Source: Dioscorea cayenensis subsp. rotundata (Eukaryota; Streptophyta; Magnoliopsida; Dioscoreales; Dioscoreaceae). From it: a stretch of 64,000 nt of DNA. The notes beneath the pieces are model-generated. The model was not told the DNA's origin. It saw only the letters and a program-made list of their open reading frames with translations, and did no database searches. Where the stretch lies: assembly GCF_009730915.1 (NCBI RefSeq), contig NC_052478.1, forward strand, positions 13,737,935 through 13,801,934. Direction: 5' to 3'. Made by a program: the position numbers and the translations under genes. Of the stretch, positions 26,322 through 38,509 are shown in pieces (the stretch's first letter is position 1; each line of letters begins with the position of its first letter).

Positions 26322-26876
26322 CTAAATGGTAACCCCTGGCCGTCCCCCTCCATGCACATTATGTACTCTTGCATCCCTTTTGCCCCGCTCGTCAAAGTAC
26401 TCAAGCTGTCAGTCCAACCCTACCACCTTCCTGCTGCTACCACATTTTTTTTGTAGCATCACTACGGAGTTGAGAAGGATCCCCTTTCCGTAACCCACGT
26501 CCAATGCGGTGCGGATTGCGGGGTAGTTCGACATAATGGCGACCATCCGCTGCGTCATCTCCCACCATAAGGGCATGGATGAGTAGAGGGTGTTAGCAAC
26601 GACATAGAGAAGTCCTGCGGAGGTGAAGACGGCGATGGAGTTGGAGAATCCACCTGTGTAGCGGTGGCCGGGAAACGGAGCCACGGGCAAGAGGGAGTGG
26701 AGCAGAGGCAAGAACTTAGAGAAGTAGAGAAGCAAGAGGATTGTCGTCACTGCGAAGGCCGGCGCGTTTACGGCTAGGAATGAAGAGAACCAAAAATGGA
26801 GAAAGCAAAGGATTTGGAAAAGAAGAAAGACAATGTCATTATCGAAAAACCTAAGTTCATGGCAGACAAAAGACAA
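26322..26876 (-). pseudogene. SAM-dependent methyltransferase fragment
   Basis: The minus-strand frame has hydrophobic stretches (TTILLLLYFSKFLPLLHSLL; SAGLLYVVANTLY), then WWEMTQRMVAIMSNYPAIR and TALDVGYGKGILLNSVV, a class I methyltransferase motif I (usual DVGCGRG; here DVGYGKG), then VVGLD. A stop follows VVGLD. Homology continues in another frame as LSTLTSGAKG and MQEYIMCMEGDGQGLPF, so there is a frameshift near 26407. Similarity ends abruptly at LPF (about 26322), where AT-rich repeats begin; the C-terminal half is missing. The pattern matches a plant family with N-terminal membrane segments and a methyltransferase domain. The methyl acceptor is unknown. Confidence 0.75.
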
Positions 26877-27134
26877 CTGTTTAGCCGGATTTTATATTTG
26901 AAATTTTCGTCTGTATCTCTTTGTCTATCTTATATTCTCATGAGTTGTTTTCCCCACTAAATTTTTGCATAGATAATACAGATGTTTCTCCTATTTTTAT
27001 ATTTAAAATTTTCAGCTGAAGAGGGTTATGGAGTACTGTTAGTTAAGATGGTTTGTTAAACCAATATTAAAGGTCCAAATGTCAGCTGAAGAGGCTATGG
27101 AGTACTATTAGTTAAGATTAATATATAGTTATAT

Positions 27135-27173
<39 letters not shown>

Positions 27174-28522
27174 AACTAGATAAATTCCCGTGCTATGCGT
27201 CAGCATTTTTGCAATTGTAATAATTTTGTGACATGTATTTTATTTATAAAACAAATTTTAATGAAATTTTCTCCAATTAACCCTAAATTTGTCTAATTAA
27301 TAATTTAATAAAATGATGCAAGTCAATAAAAATAAACCAATTAAAAACTAAACAAAATTGACATAAAATTATGGCAATATTGCATATAGACATAATTAAA
27401 ATTATAAATAAAATAATTTAATTAACTAAATTCTAATATTATACATAGAATGCGTAGAAGAAAACTGATAAAGTAACTATCAATGAATTAATACTTAGCA
27501 AAAAACAACCTAAAACTAAAACGAAAATAATATTTAAAAGAGAAATAAATTAAGGGTAAAATAAATGTGATTAAGTAATAATATATTTCATAACTTTTTT
27601 GATAACACATTAAAAGAATCAAATCCACAATAATTATTATTTTAGCATTAACTCACATTATTAACGAACCAGCTCTAAATTATATTGTTCTTGTTCATTA
27701 AAACTTTGCTAATGCACTTTGTTAATAACTCATTCTGTTTATGAAATTCTAACACCTTTTATCATTTGGTTTCCCATTTATTATTCTTCTTTTATTTCAA
27801 ATTTTCTACACTGTTTGGACATTTTCGAATTTTCTACTATAACCTATCCATCTTTCACAAAACCCAAAAATAATCAATATCCACCATTAATGAAAATATA
27901 CACCCTACAAACTCCAATGTCTATTTTTCATATAATTATTAAACCTAAACTGATCGACTAAGTGACTTGGCATCTAAATCAGTTTAGATCTCTAATTTTG
28001 GTCACTTGTATAATTAACATAGTGTAACCCATCTTGACCACCTTTAACCATCCAACCCCACTGAATTGCTAGGATTCTTGTGATTCGAGTGAGTAAAATT
28101 TTATTTTTTTAAATAAATTTTTCATTCTTTCATTACATTTATTTTTTATGTTAAAAGCAATAATGCATAATTTCCATTAAATTTAAATTTATAAAAAAAA
28201 AATATGGTTGAAGCTTTTATTTGTTAAGTTTTTTTTTTTATTTCATAGTTACAATTAAGTGATTAAAAATTTGCTTTTTCACCTTTAAACATAATATTTT
28301 ATAATTAACAGAATATTATATATTATATATCAAATAACTAAAAAATAATTTTTAATATTTAAATATTATTTAAAAACATTTCTCATTACTAATATCACGT
28401 TTAATATAAACAAAGACTTGTATTAAATGACTTAAATACAATAGGAGAAATTCTAAAAAAAAGTTTTAAAAAAATTCTTGAAACCGTCTCGAAATGGATT
28501 ATACATCTACTTTAAATATATA

Positions 28523-28565
<43 letters not shown>

Positions 28566-29325
28566 GTGCTCACAAAATATTAACAATAGATATATTTTAT
28601 ATTAACATAAAAAAAGAATGCAGATCTTATGCTCATATTTTTGCAGCAATCAAAGAATAATATAAGCTTATATTATATATATGATTAAAACTCACATAAC
28701 TTCAAATATTCTTTGAGCAATAATTTTTACTACTCTGCCATAGAGCTCGATGAGATCCTCGAACATAGGATTTTTAGATTTGCGCTAAATTAGGGGGAAA
28801 ATGTCATAAATTACCATTTAAATCAATGGAGAGATGAGAGTACATTTTTAGAGTATGACAAAGTGACTATCTTTCTCCTTTTCTTCCACATGATGACTTA
28901 TATATCCCATACGAGTCTTGGTTGTTTCTTACATGCCAGACTTTTCATGTGGCCTTAAAAAGCCATATGCATCAATAAGACCTAGCAAGCATGGAAACAC
29001 TGATGGAGATCTCTGTTACTAATTAGCGACTGAAATTCCAGCTTAGCAACAAAGATGTTAATCACTAATTAACAACCAATCTCACTGTTGCTAGTTAGGC
29101 AAAGAGGGGTTGGTTAGGACACTGTTTCCCAAGCTTAATGCCATCTCTTTTGAGATAGATAACTTCCTCTCAAATGATGGTACACCAGTTATGTTGGCTA
29201 ATTTGATAAAAAGTAAAAATAAATAAATAATAATAAAAATAAAAAATGAAGAAAATAAGGTGGAGGACCTGTGTGCCTTGTAAGGGGATCGAGAGTTTCT
29301 TAACGGGTTACAGATATCTAGCCAC
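26877..29325. other. Intergenic, no gene seen; short repeats
   Basis: Contains a direct repeat of CAGCTGAAGAGG...TATGGAGTACT at about 27014-27046 and 27082-27114, a (CAA)n tract at about 27137-27172 and an (AAT)n tract at about 28524-28565. The open frames 27719-27961 and 28478-28660 show no recognisable protein features. Confidence 0.5.
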
Positions 29326-29340
29326 TACGGGTGTACATGG

Positions 29341-31456
29341 TGTCACGCCCTGACCCTAGCCGGGCACGTGGCAATCGCACGACAACAAGGAGTAAACCCT
29401 ACAGCGTCCCACCTCCTAGTCACCGTAAGGCTCAAAACAAACCTGCTAACACCGCTTATTAAAGAAAGATACAAGGTCCATAACAAGACCAGCTAGGGTT
29501 CCACATACAACCAAAAAGTATAGATATAGCAACAGTACACAAAGCTTAAGTCTAGTGGATCCATAAAATTTACATGCACACTGCACTAACCTAAACAAGG
29601 GGAAAAAGGAGGTCACTCTACTGCCTGCCCAGCACAGCCCAGTCCAACGTCACAGTTTGAGAAAGGAGAAAGGAGAGTGGTGAGTAACAGGTGTTACCCA
29701 GTGAGTGGTGACAGCATAGAGATAACAGAGTAAATAAAGTATTTCAAATAGTAGTAACCATAATAAAAATAACATATAAAAGTAGTTCTAAGTATTCGAC
29801 AAGTTAACAGATAACACAATGGTTCATAAATAGTACAGGTAAGTAACATTTTCCAACACATTGAGCACCACTCAAAATACAGGCTGGCCTTAAACAATTT
29901 CCAAGCTAATCGTGGCCGGGACTAGCTACGGGACCACCAAGGTGTTTTAAGACTTTTAAAATTCACAAATGTTGCCTTCCTTTGTGTTGGCCACTGAGTC
30001 CCCGTGTGGTGACCCCAGGTTTCTCACATAAAAGACCCCCGTCAATGGCTCCGCGCACCTCTTGACCAGGGTAAACTCAGGGTTGACCACGCCGCCTCCC
30101 ATCAGGCCGGACCGTGGAACCCCATACTGCAGTGTTGGACTTAAGTCCGCTGTCACCATCAAAATCCGAATGCCACAAGGCAATTCTTTTCAATTCCAAC
30201 TCGAGGGATCAAGCATATGATGTATAAATACGGAAATATACCACAATCCATATTCCATTTACATGTAAAAGACATTTACATTTAAACATGTTTCTTTCGA
30301 AATAAATATGTATAAGTATACCAGAATCATTTTGTCATATAACTTCAGGCTCAAAATATTCATATATAGATATATAGCCAATTAAATCTGATTGAACATC
30401 AAATTTATGATATAAAACATATAAAGAAATACCATTATACTCTTATAAAATCTATGCAATTAACAAGTAAACCACTCACTGAACCCGTCGTCTCGCCTCG
30501 AGACGCACTCACTGGTCAGCATTTTTCTTACCCTTGGAAGATACCTCACCACTTAGAATCAAGTAAGGAATCTAAGAACCAATGCACAAAAGAATGGAAA
30601 CTAAAATGCATGCAAATGCCTAGTTACATGTCGAACATGTAATGCTAGGGTTTTAGGGGAAAACGACATCATTTTGGCCCCAAACGACCCCAAACGGAAG
30701 GAAAATTAGTTCCAAAGGCTTCCAGGTAAGAAGGACTTCGATTTGGACCAAAGAAATACAAAAAAGGCCAAGGTTTTTTTTGGTGCTACAGTGTTTTCGG
30801 AATTACTACCATAAAACACGAATTTTCTACAGTAAAACCAGCATTGTTTCAATTGTTTCTCGTCGATTTACAACACCAAAATACAAAATTTCTTTACAAA
30901 CATACACATACATGAATCACAAGATAGAGGGCTTCGATTTGAGTCTAAAAACAACTCAAACTAAGGTTGATTTCTATTGTTTCAAGGATTTTTAAAAATA
31001 ATTAAATACGAAGAAAATATAAAGAGAAAACCTTGAATCGAAGCCTTACCAAGCTCAGGAGAATGAGAGAAATAGGATAGAAGTGATGATTCGCCGAAGA
31101 AGCTCGTCGAAGAAAAGAAAACCCTCTCCGGCGAAGTGAAGAAGAAATGGAAACAAAGAGATAAGAAAGGAAATGAGAGGCTGAGAAGAGAAGCCACGTT
31201 GCTTCTCTTATCCATTCAATTTTCAGATTTTTTTTAAAGAAAAGGAGAAATTACTAAAATACCCCTTATAAGAGAAAATTGAAAGAAATGAGCCCAAAAG
31301 ACCGTTTTGTCTCTGATTTTCGGCTGGTTTTCACACCTAACCTATTATGCAGTAATGCAAGAATGCCACTAATGCAAAATGACCATTTTGCCTCTAATGT
31401 TTGCACAAAAAAAATTTTAAAAATGCATGAGGTCAAAATCATGATAGGGTATCACA
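29341..31456 (-). mobile_element. Solo LTR, 2.12 kb, TSD CATGG
   Basis: It begins TGTCACGCCC and ends GGGTATCACA, with CATGG immediately on both sides (29336-29340 and 31457-31461). No retrotransposon coding region is present. Its ends match those of the solo LTR at 2128-5189 (TGTCAC(A/G)CCC and GGGTAT(T/C)ACA), so both belong to related families. It sits about 15 bases inside the left end of the hAT element, so it came after the hAT insertion. The open frames inside have no recognisable family. Confidence 0.88.
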
Positions 31457-31799
31457 CATGGGCCGGGCGACCCATGGGCTCGCCCGAGCCAGAGCCCAGC
31501 AAAAAAAAAATTACAAGCTCTGAGTTTAGAAAGTTGGCCCAAAGAACCAGGTTGGGCTTAAATGTGTAGTCCCAATTGAATTTCAGGCTTGCTTTGGGTC
31601 AGATGAATTTATAATATATTATATATACTATGTTTGAAAATAGTCAAATATTAGGCAGATTTTTAACCTTTGCTTTTGATTTTTTAATACATAAATGTAT
31701 AGGGATGTGTGCATTTTTTCATCTAATTTTGTCTTTTTTTTCCTATTTGGGGGCTGGCATTCAAGCAAAGAAAAAAACAATGTTCTTTTGTCATTTCTA

Positions 31800-32164
31800 C
31801 TTCCGTTGTCAATCTTCTCTGCTCTTGCTTTAAGCAACCAATGTGTTTATTTGTTTTTTCACTCATCCATTTCATCTCTGGTGAAGGTCTAGCCATCCAA
31901 GTAATATATTCATTCTTAGACTTTTTATTTCTGATGCGCACCAGTGTTTGTCTCTTTTCAATCAAGTTATCTAAATATGATTGTGCAACTATTCATTTCT
32001 TTGGAATTCTAAATTCACACTTCATGAGCTTTGTCTAAGTTCCGTTATCAAGCTTCTCTCCTCTTGTTGTAAGCAACTACTGTGTTCATTTGTTTTTTCA
32101 CTTCATCCATTTCATCTCCAATGAAGGTCAAACCATCTAAGTAATATATTCACTCTTATACTTC
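31800..32164. repeat. Direct repeat of about 125 bases, two copies
   Basis: Copy 1 is about 31801-31922 and copy 2 about 32040-32164. Both contain TTCCGTT(G/A)TCAA, a GCTTCTCT-like block, CATTTGTTTTTTCAC or close variants, CATCCATTTCATCTC and AAGTAATATATTCA. They lie in the 5' part of the hAT element. Confidence 0.75.
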
Positions 32165-32356
32165 AGCTTTTAAATTTTTATTTATAAAATTAATTTTTTT
32201 ATTATACCACATGAATTTTATTTTATTTCAATAGATTTTTTTAATTTTATTTTTAAATTATTTTATTGTTCAATAAATATAGAAAGTCAATCAAGTACAC
32301 CAATAAATCTAGATGATGAAAATGTTGAGCCCGAATGAAAGCCTAGTAGATTGGAT

Positions 32357-34135
32357 ATGTGGGAGCATTTTGACAAATTACCACCAATTGAAGCAAATTT
32401 ATAAAGAGCTCAATGTAAATATTGTAAGAAGGCATATTCTTTTCAAAGTAAAGGAGGAAAATCTCATTTGAGGAGGCACTTGGCTAAATGTCCAAAACGT
32501 GTTTGTCGTGACATTAGACAATATACAATTTCTCATCAAACAACAATTAGTGGTATGCCATTATAAAATTATAAAATTAATGTTGAGATCATTCGTAGGA
32601 AAATTGTTATGATGATTGTTGTGGATGAACAACCTTTCATGATGGTTTAGAATATTGGATTTAGGTGTTTGATGGCAACTGCATGTCATGAATTTACAAT
32701 AATGAGTAGAAAAACAATCAAAAGAGATATTATGTTGCTACATAAGCAAGAAAGACAGAATTTGAAAGACATTGATTGAGTGCCCTATTAAAATATGCTT
32801 AACATCAGGCACATGGAAATTTTATCACTGAGGATCACTATATTTGTGCCACGACGCATTTTATTGATCATGAATGGTTGTTGCACAAGAGGGTTATATA
32901 TTTAAACTCATTTCACCTCAATATGACAGTTTTTCTATTGAAGATGAAATTAATTTTTGTGTTGCATAATGGAACATTCAACATAAACTATTCAATATCA
33001 CTTTGGATAATTTGAGTATTAATGACTGTGTTGTTTCACTGCTTAAGAGTTGTCTTAACCAAAGGATTTTTCTTCTTGTGATGGTGAATTCTTTCATATT
33101 CAATATTGTGCTCACATATTAAAGTTGATTATGCAATCAGCATTTAATCTTCTTATGTTGGTCATTGGCAAGTTGTGTCTTGGTGTAAAATATGTGAAGC
33201 AATACACTCATAGCAGAAGACATTTTATGATGTTGCAAAGAAGTTAAATTTGGACATTAGAAAGAAATTGTGCCTTGATTGTCCAACCAGATGGAACTCT
33301 ATCTATGACATGCTTGTTTTGGCACTTTATTACAATGCTGCTTTCTTGTATTTGGGTGAAAGAGACAGTAATTTTATATATAGCTTAATTGATCAAGAGT
33401 GGAATGATGTTGCTACTTTTTGCAATTTTTTGAAGTCTTTTCATGAGGTGACTTGTGTATTTTCTGGTGTCAAATATTCTAATTTAGATTTTAAAGGTGT
33501 GTCAAATTCATCGTAAATTGCCAAATATGGTTAATGAACCCAAAACCTTCTTGACACTTATGGTTAAAGAAATGGAGAGGAAGTTTTACAAATACTGGTT
33601 TAAATATAGCTTGATTTAATCTTGTACTGTGATTTTAAATCATCGCTATAAATTCAGATTTGTTGAATTTTATTATACTAAAGTGTATGGAATGGAAGCT
33701 AGCGGATACACTTCAATGTGGTTGCTATTCTTTACAAATGTTTTAAAGCTTACAAAAACAATCGAGCATCTTCTTTGCAATATACTATGAGTACCAAAAG
33801 CAATTTGATTGTGAATGATGATGATTATGATGTAATGCAAGAGTTAGATACATTTGAAGGCTATGCTAGTAGAGTTCAAATGCGAAAATCAGAGTTGGAT
33901 CTTTATTTTGAAGAACCATGTTTGGATCGAGATGTGGAGTTGGATGTTTTGGATTTTTTGGAAGTCCTGTTCAATGAGATTCCCTGACCTTCAAGCATGG
34001 TCTCGTGATATTTTAACTATTCCAATATATATTGTTGCCTCAGAAAGCTCATTTAGCATAGTGATTAATCCTTATCGAGCTTTATTTAGTTCAAAGACTA
34101 TACAAGCTATACAGTGTCTTGGAGATTGGTTGTGA
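32357..34135 (+). pseudogene. hAT transposase, BED zinc finger to dimerisation domain, decayed
   Basis: An N-terminal BED-type zinc finger is visible (WEHFDKLPPIEAN, a stop, then CKYCKKAYSFQ and HLRRHLAKC). A central block around 33250-33516 has LDCPTRWNSIYDML, typical of RNase H-like hAT transposases. The C-terminal dimerisation (hAT_C) region reads SELDLYFEEPCLDRDVELDV in one frame and continues as DILTIPIYIVASESSFSIV and NPYRALFSSKTIQ in the next, showing a frameshift near 33960. Several stops break the reading frame. It cannot encode a working transposase. Confidence 0.85.
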
Positions 34136-34484
34136 GCATCTTTTGAACCAAGTAAGTTATTTATGTTTTAAAAAGTTATGTTAGTATTTTTTAACTAATT
34201 ATTTTAAAATATTGAATTATGGTTCTAATTAATAATTTAAAGAAAAATCTGATAGGGTGGTTGGTGTTGAAAAAAAATGATTTATCTTCAAGTTCGAATT
34301 ATGTGGATGACTTTTCAACATAGGTATTTTTTTTAACTATTTTAAATTTTAGGCTTTTTTTCTAAGATATTTATATTAACATTTTGTGTAATGGTGTTTT
34401 GTATAGGTTATTAACTTCTATAACCTATTTGAAGGGGATCAAGAATTTATTCTCTTTGTGATTATAATTATGTAATATTTGCTT

Positions 34485-34682
34485 TTTATGGGACAATTGT
34501 TGAACCATTGTACTACTTATGTAATATTTGATTCTTACGAAACTCTTGTTGAACCATTATACTACTTATGTAATATTATACTACTTACGGAACTCTTGTT
34601 AAACAATTGTACTACTTATGTAATATTTGCTACTTATGAAACTCATGTTGAACTATTGTACTACTTATTAATATTTGCTTTT
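34485..34682. repeat. Imperfect tandem repeat of a TTGTACTACTTATGTAATATT unit
   Basis: Four to five diverged copies of a roughly 40-60-base unit built from GTTGAACCATTGTACTACTT and ATGTAATATT. The open frame across it is a by-product of the repeat. It lies 3' of the hAT transposase. Confidence 0.7.
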
Positions 34683-35035
34683 TTATGAATGGTGTATTTG
34701 TACTTGATGTAATATTTGTTGATAATATTACTACTTATTTATAAAGAATTTATTTGAACCATTTTATAATACTTGTATATTTTTTTAATTGTTTAATGGA
34801 ATTTTACGGGTTGTAGTAGTTGTTTTATGTAGTGATTTCAATTATTTCATAAAAAATTATTTATTTTTTGGGATGGGATGGGCCTGGGCTTAATGAAAAT
34901 TAAATGGGCTGGGTTTTGATGAAAATAATTTGGCCTGATTAGCCTAGCCCAGCCCAAATATATGGGTTATATTTTTGAGTCTAGCATAGCCCAGACCCGA
35001 CTCAGTCTAGTTTAGCCCATGTCCACCCTTACTTA

Positions 35036-35265
35036 GAGATGGGCACGGGCGGATTAATAGGACCCGCCAGGCCCGACCCTCCGGGTCTGGATTGACTTTG
35101 GATGGACCCAGATCCTATGCTCTGACCCACCAGGGCGAGTTGGCCAGGTGGACCTAGAGGGTCTAGGTCACCCCTAAGGGTGACCTATACCTAGCCTGGG
35201 CCTTCTCCCAAAATCGGCTGCCCGGGCCAAAACTCGTCGGTTCCCTGGCTGGCATGCCGAATTTT
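35036..35265. mobile_element. GC-rich hAT-like terminal fragment
   Basis: Directly after the hAT right end a second block begins GATGGGCACGGGCGGATTAA and contains several CCGGGTC, GACCC and GGCCCG motifs, the style of hAT subterminal regions. Only one end is visible; no partner or duplication was found. Confidence 0.35.
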
Positions 35266-35469
35266 ACTATTTTTTAAAAAAATTGTATTTAAATATTAAA
35301 TTTAATAAAACTCCTTAAAAATTTGAATTAGTTGTGAGCCTATGACTACTTTCATAGGAGCTTATGATGTTTTTCATAGATTATGCGACGTGGGACTAAA
35401 ATAGCATAACATAAGAGTGATATATTCTTTATATCTTTTATTAAAGGAATACTACAACTATTAACATGA

Positions 35470-35565
35470 AGTTTAGTTGGTTAAAGTAGTCTTGTATTAA
35501 TTGTCCAAGGTGTCATGAGCTCAAACCCTCACAAGTACATTGTTGAATATTTTTTTTCCAAAAAG
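35470..35565 (+). mobile_element. Possible tRNA-derived SINE fragment
   Basis: TAGTTGGTTAAAGTAG resembles a tRNA-like A box and GTCATGAGCTCAAACCCTC a B box, spaced about 30 bases apart, followed by a T-rich tail. This is the layout of plant SINE heads. It may be a remnant only. Confidence 0.4.
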
Positions 35566-36320
35566 AAAATCTAATTTAAAAAATTCAAAAATATTTAAGA
35601 TAATTTCAAATAAATCACAATAATTAAATTTATAATTATTAATTTATTTTATTAAATACACCTTATCTAGAAAAATATTTAAATATTAATAATTCTTAAT
35701 GAATATTTTATGGTAATTTAGATTTATTTTTTTAAATATTTTGTTAATGAAGATAAATAAAAAATTTGAAAATTACATTTGAGCTAAAACTTTCTTATTA
35801 ATTTAACAAAATTTTAAGTTAATTATTTATTCATCAAGATTTTAGTGAATATTATAATTTTAAGTTAATAATATGTTTAGAAATACATAAGATTTTTAGA
35901 AATTTCACCTAAAAAATGCATAAAAATGTGTACAAAATATTATAGTTTAAAATTAATAATACCATTATACTATTACATATATTTTGTTTTTCTGTTTATT
36001 TTAAATAATATTAATAATAAAAGTGAGTATATAAATAAAAGCAATGGATTATAATGTTATTTAATACACAGAGATGGTGAGTAATATCTATTTTGTTTTA
36101 TATGTAATGGTTACTGATAACAATTAAAGTAAATAAATTGACAACAAAATAATGGAATGTAAAAAATATGTATAGATTAAAAAAAAAAATAATTTTATGT
36201 CATAACTTAATACAAAATAGGGCATGGTTGGGTGGTTAGAATGTTTGTTTGGTAACTTGGAGGTCATCAGCTCGCTACAGTGCGGATCAATTATGGGCCA
36301 GTTCCGGACCGTGCCAAAAG

Positions 36321-38509
36321 ATGGCCCGTGCCCCCTCTACCCCTCCTAGTCACCGGATCCAAAGGGCATATCAATCTGATATTGCTCGTCTTCGACCTTT
36401 GAGAGCTCAAGAAAGTTTTGACAGTTCATTGTCTTTGATCCCAGATTGGAATCCTTTGTGTGTTAACGTCCCGTTCCTTCTGATTTAATTCAAGCATCAT
36501 ATGGTATTTTGCTCAAATTCTACTTCTTGATTTAGTTTGCATTTTGCTTTCCCCTTTTGCTTGAGCTGTTGTTTTTGTTCTCATCCTTGTTGATCTCATA
36601 CAAGTATAAAAGTTTGCTGCTTTATGGTGGTTTCGGTATTCTTTATGTTCTTGATAAATGAAAGATTTGAATTTGTTGGAGTAATCAGTATCTATGATTC
36701 TTTGGTGGAAAAATCCCTTCGTATTTTTTTTTCATAAATAAGTTCTTTAATTTGTTTGTTCTCCACTTTGCCTGCAATTTTTTTTTTTTTTTTAATTTTT
36801 CAAGACCTTGTTGACAGCTGACTACGAAGGATTAAAATTCGGTGAAAATTACCACTCCTGCCAAAATTCACTCATCAATGTAAGAGCATATGGTTGCTTC
36901 ACTACTTGTTGCTCCCTTTTGTATTTGGTTTTAGAAAAAACAATGGATTTTATTAATTGTGTAATAAAGAAAACTTCAAATTAGTAGTGAAAAACACAGT
37001 GCCTGTGTTCTTTTCTTTGTTTGTCAGCGACCCAATCTCTTTGTTCTATGTCCATGTGTAATTACTGGTTTAATGGTTCATGACTTAAATGTGTAATTAT
37101 GCATTGTTTTGTGCGGAAATAAGTCCACAAGTTGAGCAAGTATGCATGTTGTGACAACAAAATTTCTTGCGATGAATCAGTAAGACTTTATGTGCTGTAC
37201 ATGCTAAAGAATTTTGTCATCGCACACTTTTGGCAATCTTTTGTTATAATGGTCGTTAAATTGATGAATGAACTGCAATTGTCTATTATAATTATAGTTG
37301 ATCCTGTCACAATGTTGGGAGGATTTTTGAAGCTCTTTTAGCCTGTTGGTTTTGCTTATGAGATATAGTTTATTTAGCATGAGTTTGCCTTTTTAATTAG
37401 AGTTTGTAGGAGTTGTCTTGAAAATGAATGAATGTTATGACAATCTAGTTATATTTAAAGATATACATGTTCTCTGTTTTCTTTGTTATGGACTTGGAGT
37501 ATTTCTCTCACGAGAGTGAAAAGAATGATTTGGAACATTAGGTGCGTTATAGAGGTGGTTCTCTAGAATAAAATTCCTCGCTTGTGACTGCCACAAACAG
37601 ATTTTCAAGATAAATAACCTAAAGTATAATTATTTTAGGCACTTAAATATCTATACCTTTTATATATTTCGTTTAGGGGTGAGGTTCTTATCTTGATGTC
37701 TGGATAACCATGTATCTGCATGTTATTTCAAGATTCTGTTCTGTAGCAGCCTGTCTAATAACCTTCTAAGCAAGCTCTCTCATCCTAACATGTTACTTTA
37801 AATATTCAAGCTTTGGTATGCTCCCTCTTCCCTGAGTTATGCTTACGAACGTTGTCTACCTTGTTATAATGTTGATGACAAAGCTAATAGTGACTCAATG
37901 CTCAGGTGGAAGTTAATGGTGCATTCCTTTGTTCTCTGTGTCATGATAATGTTTGTTTAATGGGTCAGGCATATAGTATTTTCTTTTTGTAACTTTCTTC
38001 CAAATGCTTGTTTGCTTAATGCTAATGAGCCTAACATGCCTTTACTTCCAAAATGACAGTATGTTTGCATTATAGACCAGAAGGTTGTAATGCAAGAACC
38101 TCGGATCATGACAGGCAAGGAAGTTACCCAGCAGAAACCTCGGAAGAGAAAAACATTATCCCTGGTTGCATCTGCTAGTCAGATGAAAGAGATTTCTAAG
38201 CCCTCTCACAAGACAAGAAAAGGATCTAAGACAAACCTGAAGAATGCTGTCACTCCTCCATTCCAACATTCTGATAGATCCACTCCAGATTCTTTTCCTG
38301 ATTCCTCAGGGTTAAGTGATGAATACCGGGCATTAAGGCGCAAGTATCTATTATTGGAGGAAGAGAGCTTTTCAGTGGGGAAAGAACTGGGTGGTGTTGA
38401 AGCAGAAGTGAAAACTCTTGAAGATGAGAAATCTGCACTTTTGGACCAGCTGGTTGTCTTAGAAGGTCTCATTGATCCTTCAGAGCTTCAAGCTAAAGGT
38501 GGCTTGTAA
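36321..38509 (+). CDS. Predicted small coiled-coil protein, three exons, function unknown
   Basis: Proposed exons are 36321-36459, 36818-36879 and 38060-38509. The introns are GT-AG; the acceptors TTGACAG and ATGACAG are good. Phases (1, then 0) join to 216 codons plus stop. Exon 1 encodes MARAPSTPPSHRIQRAYQSD and a proline/arginine-rich start; exon 2 encodes DYEGLKFGENYHSCQNSLIN; exon 3 runs from YVCIIDQKVV through a basic stretch (QQKPRKRKT, KTRKGSKTN) that could be a nuclear localisation signal, to a predicted coiled coil (YRALRRKYLLLEEESF ... VEAEVKTLEDEKSALLDQL) ending VVLEGLIDPSEL. No enzymatic motif is visible. Exon 3 alone is a strong coding region; exons 1 and 2 are inferred from phase and splice sites. 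A start at an internal methionine of exon 3 (38090) is an alternative. Confidence 0.65.

Larger units (their letters stand above)
29326..35031 (+). mobile_element. hAT element with a nested solo LTR
   Basis: The left end reads TACGGGTGTACATGG and, after the nested LTR, continues GCCGGGCGACCCATGGGC. The right end, on the opposite strand, reads TAAGGGTGGACATGGGC. Terminal repeats of this GGGTG...CATGGGC type are usual for plant hAT elements. Inside lies a degenerate BED-finger/hAT transposase on the plus strand. I could not find a clear 8-base TSD, so the exact ends are uncertain by a few bases. Confidence 0.7.

Noticed and set aside
35470-36280. Two tRNA-like sequences as functional tRNA genes
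   Set aside because: Only A- and B-box-like motifs are present; no acceptor stem or anticodon arm pairs, so SINE heads are the better reading.
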